The position numbers and the translations under genes were made by a program. Positions 1 to 5,030 of a stretch of 5,122 nt of DNA are shown here, piece by piece. The DNA comes from Chloroflexota bacterium (lineage in GTDB: Bacteria > Chloroflexota > Dormibacteria > CF-121): positions 1 through 5,122 of the forward strand of contig VBGO01000186.1 in the NCBI GenBank assembly GCA_005882525.1. Reading direction: 5' to 3'. The first letter of the stretch is position 1. Each line of letters opens with the position of its first letter. The notes under the pieces were generated by a model. That model saw only the letters and a program-made list of their open reading frames with translations. It had not been told where the DNA came from and searched no databases.

Positions 1-438
1 TCACGTTCGACAGATTCGCCGACGGATCCATGACGATCGCTTCGTGCTCATTGATCACGACGTAGTTGACGACCGACGGCGGGATGGTTCGCACGACGCC
101 TGTTGAGCTGTCGATGCTGGCGAACATGGCGTAGTACACCTTGTCGTCCGGTGTTCGCTGGCCGTTGATCGTCAGCACCCCGGGACGCGGAGTCGCGAGC
201 GTCGTGAAGTAATAGGGAAACCACGGCAGGCGGATGACCTTGTCCCACTTTCGTATGGCCGGGTTGAACCCGAACACCCCCGCCACCTTGTCCGCGGCCG
301 CCCACACCTCGCCTTTAGAGTCGATCAGGGGACAGACGGTGAGTGTTGGACGGTAGCTTTCAGATTCTGGCTCTGGCACGCGACGGCAGCGAGCCCGAGG
401 CCCAGCAAGCACGCCGTCAGCCGAACCATCCGGTTCAT
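1..438 (-). CDS. Predicted lipoprotein, 3' part beyond window, apparent frameshift near 328-331
   Basis: The function is not recognised. Reading leftward from an ATG at 438, the product begins MNRMVRLTACLLGLGLAAVAC, a lipoprotein signal peptide (Arg in the n-region, hydrophobic core, lipobox A-V-A-C at residue 21). This frame stops after 38 codons at TGA (326-324). From there to base 1 a different frame is open and has clear coding character. It begins LIDSKGEVWAAADK and is rich in Trp, Tyr and Phe, with segments such as GVFGFNP and LPWFPYYF that fit a secreted beta-propeller or quinoprotein-like fold (a weak inference). The body frame runs back past the stop but has no convincing start of its own; GTG at 379 lacks an SD. 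The run CCCC on the coding strand just before the stop (328-331) is the simplest joining point: one extra C gives SVP-LIDSKG. It may be an assembly error, a true mutation or -1 slippage. It is divergent from the next gene and continues off the left edge. Confidence 0.6.
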
Positions 439-479
439 CGAGCTAGCCGAAATCGAGAACGCTTCGATCGCTACGAGGT

Positions 480-524
480 AACGCCATACTCAAGGCGTTG
501 ACGGCGTAGCCGTCGGCAACGGCT
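480..524 (+). repeat. Cluster of three short inverted repeats in the divergent intergenic region
   Basis: Three perfect six-base inverted repeats are packed into 45 bases: AACGCC (480-485) with GGCGTT (494-499); GACGGC (500-505) with GCCGTC (509-514); and AGCCGT (508-513) with ACGGCT (519-524). The last two share the arm around 509-513, so as RNA they would be alternative, mutually exclusive hairpins directly upstream of the SD of the 542 gene. As DNA they could be operator half-sites between the divergent genes. No convincing -35/-10 pair was found here; TTGACG at 498-503 resembles a -35 but has no good -10 after it. Which role applies is not shown by the sequence. Confidence 0.5.
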
Positions 525-533
525 GCGCGTTGT

Positions 534-541
534 AGGAGGAG
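534..541 (+). promoter_or_regulatory. Strong but very close Shine-Dalgarno for the 542 gene
   Basis: AGGAGGAG directly abuts the ATG at 542. The AGGAGG core ends only two bases before the start, closer than the usual 5-9. An in-frame TAG at 533-535 overlaps the SD and excludes any upstream start in this frame. The next in-frame GTG, at 566, would leave too short a signal peptide. The 542 start is therefore retained despite the tight spacing. Confidence 0.55.
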
Positions 542-1525
542 ATGGGCGCTGCGGGTCGGGCGCTTGTGGCGATCGGGCTCTTGGCCTTGATGTCATGCGG
601 TTCGGTCCACCCCCAATCAGCCAGCTCCACGTCGGCCGTGCCCTGGCTGCCGCTCCCGACGAGCGGCGTTTTTCCGACTCCCCCCAACCCCACGCCGGCA
701 CCGCCATTTCCAATCCCGCCTGGAACGCCCACCTGCGCCGCATCGCAGCTGCGGGGCGAGACGGGAGGGTCGAGCGCGGCCACTGGCAGCAACGTCGACC
801 TGCCCATCATCTTCCGCAACGGCGGATCCACTGATTGCGTCGTTGAAGGGTTCGCCGACGTTACGGTGCTCGACAGCCGCGGCGGCGTCCTGGCGCAGGC
901 TGCGGGCATGACCGGCAGGGGCACTTACTTCAACGACGGTCCGGTGGTGCCGGTCCTCTTGCGCGCTACGGGCGGCCAGGTGTTCATGAATCTGACCTGG
1001 TACGACTGTCGAAACCCGCGTGCTTCTCAGCTCGCGGTCGACATGCCGGGGAACGGCGGCCGCCTTCTTGTCAAGTTTCCTGTCACCGGGCGGTACTACA
1101 TGCTGTGCGACAGCGACCCGCACTACGCGGCACTGGCGCGCGGACCGTTCAGCCCGGTTGGCATCGAGTGGCCGCGTGGCCCGACGTACATCTCTGTCGA
1201 CATCTCGATCAATGCGCCCCCACAGGCGAAGGCGGGGTCGACGCTCGTTTATGACGTGACCATCACGAACACCGACCACCTGGATTACCGGTTGAGTCCA
1301 TGTCCTGACTACAACGAGTTTCTCGGCCCGAAGATGGTCGTGGGGAGCTACCGACTCAATTGCGCTCCCGTGGGGAAAATCGCGCCAGGCGCCTCGGTCA
1401 TCTTCGAGATACACATGACGATCCCGAAGGGAATTCCGCTCGGCCCCACAAGACTCATGTGGGGACTTGGGGATGGCAGAATCACGAGCCACACCGTCAC
1501 CGCGTCGCTCGTGGTCGCGCAATGA
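542..1525 (+). CDS. Secreted lipoprotein with proline-rich linker, DUF4232-like domain and C-terminal beta-sandwich
   Basis: The product has 327 residues. Its function is unknown; it is predicted to be anchored to the outer face of the membrane. Residues 1-18 form a signal peptide with lipobox L16-M-S-C19. Residues 24-63 are a Pro/Ser/Thr-rich linker that would space the domains from the membrane. From Cys65 the pattern (Cys, then a GSNVDLPIIFRN strand, then Cys99 and EGFADVTVLDSRGG) resembles DUF4232, a family common in actinobacterial lipoproteins. This assignment is from pattern, not a search. Residues about 215-327 include LVYDVTITNT and VIFEIHMTIPKG, typical of Ig-like or bacterial CARDB-type sandwiches. 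Besides the lipidated Cys there are six others (65, 99, 156, 189, 254, 274), an even number consistent with three disulfides outside the cell. The start is set by an adjacent AGGAGG. The gene lies 103 bp from the divergent lipoprotein and about 150 bp before a co-oriented one. Confidence 0.85.
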   Translation: MGAAGRALVAIGLLALMSCGSVHPQSASSTSAVPWLPLPTSGVFPTPPNPTPAPPFPIPPGTPTCAASQLRGETGGSSAATGSNVDLPIIFRNGGSTDCVVEGFADVTVLDSRGGVLAQAAGMTGRGTYFNDGPVVPVLLRATGGQVFMNLTWYDCRNPRASQLAVDMPGNGGRLLVKFPVTGRYYMLCDSDPHYAALARGPFSPVGIEWPRGPTYISVDISINAPPQAKAGSTLVYDVTITNTDHLDYRLSPCPDYNEFLGPKMVVGSYRLNCAPVGKIAPGASVIFEIHMTIPKGIPLGPTRLMWGLGDGRITSHTVTASLVVAQ

Positions 1526-1676
1526 CCCGCCTGGCCGTCGGCGCTGCGGGCGTTTCTGGATGCCGTTTGCCGTCACCGGCGATGCGAGCCCGGCATGCAA
1601 CGGGGGCCAGAACTATGTCGCACGGCCTGCTTTGAATTCCCCGTAACGCATGTCCCCGTTTCCTGTTCTTACGGGC

Positions 1677-2801
1677 ATGAGGAAGGCGTTCGGGGTCGCG
1701 ATCTGCGCGCTGGTCTTGGCCGCCTGCTCGCAGACGCCGACTCCGACGACCTCCCACAGCGCTGGCGTCTCACCCTCGGCCACTCAAAGCGCCAGCCCAC
1801 TCCCAAACCCGTCGCCGGATACCGCGATCTCGAGCTACGGTCTGCTGCTGGCGGCGGGCAAGGTTGAGATGGTGAACATAAGCGGCAAGGTGGCCGCGAG
1901 CGCGCCTTTCCAACCGGCTTCTTCGCTCAAATGCGCGGACAACGCTCCGGCCGCAATGCAGCCGTCCGTAAGCGCAAGCGCGGACCGCGTCTACTTTCGC
2001 GATGGCGACACGAGGATCCGCAGCCTGACGTTCGACGGCCACACGGCTGACGTGACGTCCGTGCCCGGCGGGGCGTCCACGGTCAGCTTCTTCTCCGTCA
2101 GCCCCGATGACACCAGGATCGCGGTTCTCGTCGAGACGTTCACTCCGAACTACATCGCCGAACGGCTTTACGTCGAAGACCTCGCCGCCAGCCTTCATCA
2201 CGTCGACATCTACAGCACCACGACGCCCAACAACTCGAGCGGGCGCACTCTGTGGCCGGCGGGCTGGCACCAGGGCCGGCTCGTGCTTGCTGTTATGCCC
2301 GTCTGCGCAAAGGACCTGTCGTCGCTTTCGCCGATCGAGTGGCACGTGTCCGATGCCGCTACGGGCAAACGTCTGGCCACAATCACGCGGTCATGCACTC
2401 AGGGCAATCTGGGGATTCTGGGTCGATGGCCATCAGCGGCGGGCATTGTCTGCACCGCGGCAACATATCCAGCGATTTACAACCTCGCGGGTGAGCAAAC
2501 AGCAGCCTTCAACGCCCTTGCCCCCGGCGCGGACGTTACAGGCGGCGAACTGTCGCCAGGCGGGAATCAGTTCTTCTTCACGCGGCCCGGCCTGAGCTAT
2601 GAGGTCACTGTTTCGCCGTGGGGAGGGGTGTCTTCTACAACGGGACGTGAGCCCTGCCTTTGGATTGATGAGCACCATCTGCTCGCTCCTGACTCCGTGA
2701 TCCCGCTTCCACTCGGTCCCTCGTATGTCCCGCCTGCGGCCATCCCGACACCGCTGGCAGTTGCCGGCGTGTGCGCGGGCCGCTACCCCGGCGGCCTCTG
2801 A
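1677..2801 (+). CDS. Secreted lipoprotein, probable beta-propeller
   Basis: The product has 374 residues from the chosen start; its specific function is unknown. MRKAFGVAICALVLAAC is a textbook lipoprotein signal peptide with lipobox L14-A-A-C17. An in-frame ATG at 1650 would add nine residues ahead of the Arg-Lys n-region and is less likely; neither start has a clear SD. Residues about 18-48 are a Ser/Thr/Pro-rich linker. The remainder reads as repeated beta-strand blades, with motifs such as RIRSLTFDG, FFSVSPDDTRIAVLV, RLYVEDLAA and ELSPGGNQFFFTR. The S-P-D/G-G-x-x-(I/F) pattern is typical of TolB/WD40-like propellers that mediate binding rather than catalysis. No catalytic motif was recognised. 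It follows the DUF4232-like lipoprotein on the same strand. Its TGA (2799-2801) is one base from the convergent leuD stop, so its transcript must end inside leuD. Confidence 0.82.
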   Translation: MRKAFGVAICALVLAACSQTPTPTTSHSAGVSPSATQSASPLPNPSPDTAISSYGLLLAAGKVEMVNISGKVAASAPFQPASSLKCADNAPAAMQPSVSASADRVYFRDGDTRIRSLTFDGHTADVTSVPGGASTVSFFSVSPDDTRIAVLVETFTPNYIAERLYVEDLAASLHHVDIYSTTTPNNSSGRTLWPAGWHQGRLVLAVMPVCAKDLSSLSPIEWHVSDAATGKRLATITRSCTQGNLGILGRWPSAAGIVCTAATYPAIYNLAGEQTAAFNALAPGADVTGGELSPGGNQFFFTRPGLSYEVTVSPWGGVSSTTGREPCLWIDEHHLLAPDSVIPLPLGPSYVPPAAIPTPLAVAGVCAGRYPGGL

Positions 2802-2802
2802 G

Positions 2803-3390
2803 TCACCTGGCGGAGGGCAGCCACTCCGCCCGGGATTTTTCGTAGGTTGCGATGTCGAGGTCGTGGCGCTCGACCAGGGCGATCTCGTCCAGGCCCTGCA
2901 GTAGACAGCCGCGCGCGAACGGGTCCATCTCGAAGCGATAGTTGAATCCGTCGCCGCGCACCTGCTGTGCTTCCAGGTCGACGATCACCTCGACCGAGGG
3001 ATCCTCCGAGACCAGATCGATCAGGTGCCTGACTTGCGATTCCGGCAGCGTCACCGCAAGCAAGCCGGTCTTGTAGCAGTTGGCGCGGAAGATGTCGGCA
3101 AAGCTCGGCGCGATGATCGCCCTGAACCCGAAGTCGCGCAGCGCCCACGTCGCGTGCTCGCGCGAGGAGCCACAGCCGAAGTTCGCCCCGGCGACCAGCA
3201 CGGACGCCCCCGCGTACTCCGGACGGTCCAGCACGAAGTTGCCCCTCGCGCGCCAGTCGTAGAACAAAAACGGCCCGTAGCCGGTGCGCTCGATCCGCTT
3301 CAAGAACTGCTTGGGGATGATCTGGTCGGTGTCGACGTCGGCGAGGTCGAGCGGCGCCATCCGGCCGGAAACGCGCTTGACGGGTTCCAC
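2803..3390 (-). CDS. leuD: 3-isopropylmalate dehydratase, small subunit
   Basis: This is the small, swivelling subunit of isopropylmalate isomerase. With LeuC it converts 2-isopropylmalate to 3-isopropylmalate in cytoplasmic leucine synthesis. The 195-residue length is normal for LeuD (about 200). Hallmarks visible are DVDTDQIIPKQF (residues 18-29), GYGPFLFYDWR (37-47) and the signature NFGCGSSREHA (70-80), then WAL and FADIFRANCYKTG. The start is GTG at 3390, which follows the leuC TAG with no gap. GGGAG, located inside the last leuC codons and about nine bases upstream, is a reasonable SD, so translational coupling is likely. The last codons coincide with a probable terminator for the opposing gene. 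No frameshift or missing signature residue was seen. Confidence 0.97.
   Translation of the reverse strand: MEPVKRVSGRMAPLDLADVDTDQIIPKQFLKRIERTGYGPFLFYDWRARGNFVLDRPEYAGASVLVAGANFGCGSSREHATWALRDFGFRAIIAPSFADIFRANCYKTGLLAVTLPESQVRHLIDLVSEDPSVEVIVDLEAQQVRGDGFNYRFEMDPFARGCLLQGLDEIALVERHDLDIATYEKSRAEWLPSAR
2806..2840 (+). terminator. Probable intrinsic terminator for the propeller lipoprotein, inside the 3' end of leuD
   Basis: On the plus strand GGCGGAG (2809-2815) pairs with CTCCGCC (2824-2830). The stem continues past one mismatch with CC (2806-2807) and GG (2832-2833), giving nine pairs around an eight-base loop. Two bases later comes TTTTT (2836-2840). This is the form of a rho-independent terminator for the rightward lipoprotein gene that ends at 2801. 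Read on the minus strand the hairpin has no following U-run, so it should not end leuCD transcripts. Confidence 0.5.
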
Positions 3391-4767
3391 CTACATCATC
3401 TCCCGCACGTCGACGAGGTGTCCCGTGATCGCCGCCGCCGCAGCCATCGGAGGCGACATCAGGTGCGTCCGACCACCCGACCCCTGGCGCCCTTCGAAGT
3501 TTCGGTTCGAGGTCGAAGCGCACCGTTCGCCAGGGGCAAGGATGTCCGGGTTCATGCCCAGGCACATCGAGCAGCCGGCGTTGCGCCACTCGAAGCCGGC
3601 GGCCTTGAAGACCGCATCCAGGCCCTCGTCTTCGGCCGCCCGCTTGACCGAGGTCGAGCCGGGCACGACCATCGCCCGCACCTTCGGATGCACCTGACGG
3701 CCCTGGATGACGCTCGCCGCGGCGCGCAGGTCCTCGAGCCGGGCATTGGTGCACGAGCCGATGAACACGCGATCGATCGCGATGTCCGCCAGCGCGAAGC
3801 CTGGCTTGAGGTCCATGTAGCGCAGCGCGCGCTCGTCGGTCTCCGAGCGTGGCGCCGGCACGCGCCCGGTGACCGGCACGACCTGCGCCGGCGTCGTGCC
3901 CCACGTGACGTGGGGCTCCAGGGTCGAGGCGTCGATGTCGATCTGGCCGCCAAAGTGCGCGCCTTTGTCAGTTGTGAGCGTGCGCCAGTAATCCAGGGCC
4001 TGCTCCCACGCCGCTCCGACCGGAGCATGCGGCCGGCCTTCCACGTACGCGTAGGTGGTGTCGTCCGGCGCGACCATCCCGGCCTTGGCGCCCCACTCGA
4101 TGGACATGTTGCAGATCGTCATCCGGCCTTCCATCGATAGCCCGCTGATGGTCGGGCCTCGGTACTCGACCAGGTGGCCCTGCCCGGCCGATGTGCCCGT
4201 GCGGCCGATCAGGCTGAGGACGATGTCCTTGGCTGTGACGCCGATCGGCAGGTCGCCAGACACGTTGACCGCCAGGTCGCCCTGACGTTTTTGGGGCAGG
4301 CATTGTGTGGCGAGCACGACCTCCACCTCAGAGGTCCCGATGCCGAACGCAAGCGCCCCGAACGCGCCGTGCGTCGAGGTGTGGGAGTCGCCGCAGACGA
4401 TCAGCATCCCCGGCTGGGTCAGACCCAGTTCGGGCCCGATGATGTGGACGATGCCCTGGCGCCGGCTGCCGATCTGGTGGAGTGCGATCCCCTCGCGCCT
4501 GCAGTTCTCCGCGAGCACCTCCATCTGCTTGCGCGACAGCTCATCGGCGGCCCGAACGCCCCCTCGCGTGGGCACGTTGTGATCCATCGTGGCCACGGTC
4601 AGGTCCGGACGCCGGACCTTCCGCCCGGCCATGCGCAGCCCCTCAAAGGCCTGGGCCGAGGTGACCTCGTGGACCAGGTGCAGGTCCACGAACAAGAGGT
4701 CCGGCTCACCCGCGGCTGAGCGCACGACATGGGTGTCCCACAGCTTCTGGGCGAGCGTTTTAGGCAT
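3391..4767 (-). CDS. leuC: 3-isopropylmalate dehydratase, large subunit
   Basis: This is the catalytic, iron-sulfur subunit of isopropylmalate isomerase (aconitase superfamily), which interconverts 2- and 3-isopropylmalate in leucine synthesis. The product has 458 residues from ATG at 4767, close to the usual 465. The opening MPKTLAQKLWDTHVV aligns with the family N-terminus; an in-frame TTG four codons upstream (4779) would add only LSFP. Motifs seen are LVHEVTSAQAFEGLR, ATMDHN, GDSHTSTHGAFG (Asp127) and FIGSCTNAR. The three 4Fe-4S ligands are Cys339, Cys399 and Cys402 (GCSMC), with the same spacing as in the E. coli protein. FEGRQGSGGRTHL (424-436) is also present, so the enzyme looks intact. 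No SD is apparent; a possible -10 lies 11 bases upstream of the ATG. It is divergent from the ilvB control region and is joined without a gap to leuD. Confidence 0.97.
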   Translation of the reverse strand: MPKTLAQKLWDTHVVRSAAGEPDLLFVDLHLVHEVTSAQAFEGLRMAGRKVRRPDLTVATMDHNVPTRGGVRAADELSRKQMEVLAENCRREGIALHQIGSRRQGIVHIIGPELGLTQPGMLIVCGDSHTSTHGAFGALAFGIGTSEVEVVLATQCLPQKRQGDLAVNVSGDLPIGVTAKDIVLSLIGRTGTSAGQGHLVEYRGPTISGLSMEGRMTICNMSIEWGAKAGMVAPDDTTYAYVEGRPHAPVGAAWEQALDYWRTLTTDKGAHFGGQIDIDASTLEPHVTWGTTPAQVVPVTGRVPAPRSETDERALRYMDLKPGFALADIAIDRVFIGSCTNARLEDLRAAASVIQGRQVHPKVRAMVVPGSTSVKRAAEDEGLDAVFKAAGFEWRNAGCSMCLGMNPDILAPGERCASTSNRNFEGRQGSGGRTHLMSPPMAAAAAITGHLVDVREMM

Positions 4768-4860
4768 CGGGAACGACAACTCTACGGGCCGTCGGGTCGG
4801 GAATTTTGTGCCTTAGCCACAACCCGATGCCCCCCGCCGCTCGTTAAGATTGCGCAACTG
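4768..4860. promoter_or_regulatory. Divergent leuC / ilv leader control region
   Basis: This 93-base non-coding gap must hold both promoters. Rightward, TAAGAT (4845-4850) is a candidate -10 ten bases before the leader ATG at 4861. Leftward, TAGAGT (minus strand, 4784-4779) is a candidate -10 eleven bases before the leuC ATG at 4767. Neither has a recognisable -35 at the normal distance, and neither ATG has an SD, so both messages could be leaderless or nearly so. The gap also contains the TTGTG-N7-CACAA dyad listed separately. The promoter calls are weak. Confidence 0.4.
4806..4822. promoter_or_regulatory. Candidate operator dyad between divergent promoters
   Basis: TTGTG-CCTTAGC-CACAA is a perfect five-base dyad with a seven-base spacer. 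It includes a T-N11-A spacing of the kind bound by LysR-type regulators, although many other dimeric regulators bind dyads of this size. Its centre (4814) lies about 43-44 bases from both inferred transcription starts, a position suited to a regulator acting on both promoters. No regulator gene is in the window, so the binder is unknown. Confidence 0.35.
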
Positions 4861-4944
4861 ATGACAGCGTCTGCGCGTCTGAGCGTCCTGGTACTTAGCC
4901 TCCTGGGCCTTATTGGCATTCGCATGGGGGCACGCGCGACCTAG
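4861..4944 (+). CDS. Branched-chain amino acid leader peptide (attenuator peptide) upstream of ilvB
   Basis: A 27-codon reading frame runs from ATG (4861) to TAG (4942-4944). Residues 7-20 read LSVLVLSLLGLIGI: six Leu, two Val and two Ile in fourteen codons, that is, all three end products of the pathway that the downstream ilvB serves. It is followed 24 bases later by a strong terminator hairpin and then ilvB, the standard order for ribosome-mediated attenuation as in E. coli ilvL and ivbL leaders. The peptide probably has no function beyond its translation speed. There is no SD, but a possible -10 ten bases upstream would allow leaderless translation. An alternative reading is a small membrane or signal-like peptide (Arg6, hydrophobic core), but the position and the alternative RNA pairings favour a leader. 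Longer in-frame reading upstream is antisense to leuC and is not believed. Confidence 0.8.
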   Translation: MTASARLSVLVLSLLGLIGIRMGARAT

Positions 4945-4995
4945 TCAAGACCACCGGATAGATCGCAAAAGCCCCCGACCGAAAGGCGGGGGCTT
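4873..4995 (+). promoter_or_regulatory. ilvB transcription attenuator: alternative RNA pairings
   Basis: Four mutually exclusive segments can be read. Segment 2, GGGGGC (4926-4931), can pair back with GCCTCC (4898-4903, one G-U pair, lying within the Leu codons), and the adjoining ACGCGC (4932-4937) with GCGCGT (4873-4878). Alternatively GGGGGC pairs forward with GCCCCC (4971-4976), the left arm of the terminator, with possible help from GCGA (4936-4939) and TCGC (4963-4966). A ribosome finishing at the TAG (4942) would cover segment 2 and let the terminator form. One stalled on the Leu/Val codons around 4879-4905 would free segment 2 to form the antiterminator. The pairings are seen in the sequence; the mechanism is inferred from known attenuators. 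Confidence 0.7.
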
Positions 4996-5006
4996 CTTCA
5001 TTTCTT
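4969..5006 (+). terminator. Attenuator terminator upstream of ilvB
   Basis: AAGCCCCCG (4969-4977) pairs perfectly with CGGGGGCTT (4987-4995). Past a bulged A (4978), CC (4979-4980) pairs with GG (4985-4986), closing a GAAA tetraloop (4981-4984). The stem is followed by CTTCATTTCTT, a moderately U-rich tail. It sits between the leader peptide stop and the ilvB start, so it would end transcription before the structural gene. It is therefore a regulated attenuator rather than an end-of-operon signal. Confidence 0.88.
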
Positions 5007-5030
5007 GGAGCAAAGGAGCCCGCCTAACAA

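Noticed and set aside
498..503. TTGACG as the -35 of the 542 gene
   Set aside because: No -10-like hexamer lies 16-19 bases downstream; the place where it should be is GC-rich.
617..1600. Long minus-strand open frame opposite the DUF4232-like lipoprotein gene
   Set aside because: It is Arg-rich, has no signal peptide or motif, and overlaps a plus-strand gene with an SD and a clear lipobox.
1560..1607. GATGCCG / CGGCATGC inverted repeat between the two plus-strand lipoprotein genes as a terminator
   Set aside because: The loop is long, the stem is short and no T-tract follows, so the gap 1526-1676 has no supported terminator.
2778..2796. GGCCGC / GCGGCC inverted repeat as a terminator for leuCD
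   Set aside because: On the minus strand it is followed by GC-rich sequence with no U-run, and short GC palindromes are expected by chance in such DNA.
3025..4140. Long plus-strand open frame opposite leuC and leuD
   Set aside because: It is an antisense shadow typical of GC-rich coding DNA: Arg/Ala/His-rich, no recognisable domain, and fully overlapped by two clearly intact enzymes.
4886..4900. TGGTAC in the ilvB leader as part of a T-box riboswitch
   Set aside because: The rest of the T-box consensus (the ACCGCG portion and a specifier stem) is absent, and a leader peptide explains the region.
4729..4944. A 71-codon plus-strand frame that contains the leader peptide as its C-terminal part
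   Set aside because: Its first part is antisense to the leuC N-terminus and crosses the promoter gap; the Leu/Val/Ile-rich tail beginning at 4861 explains the signal better.
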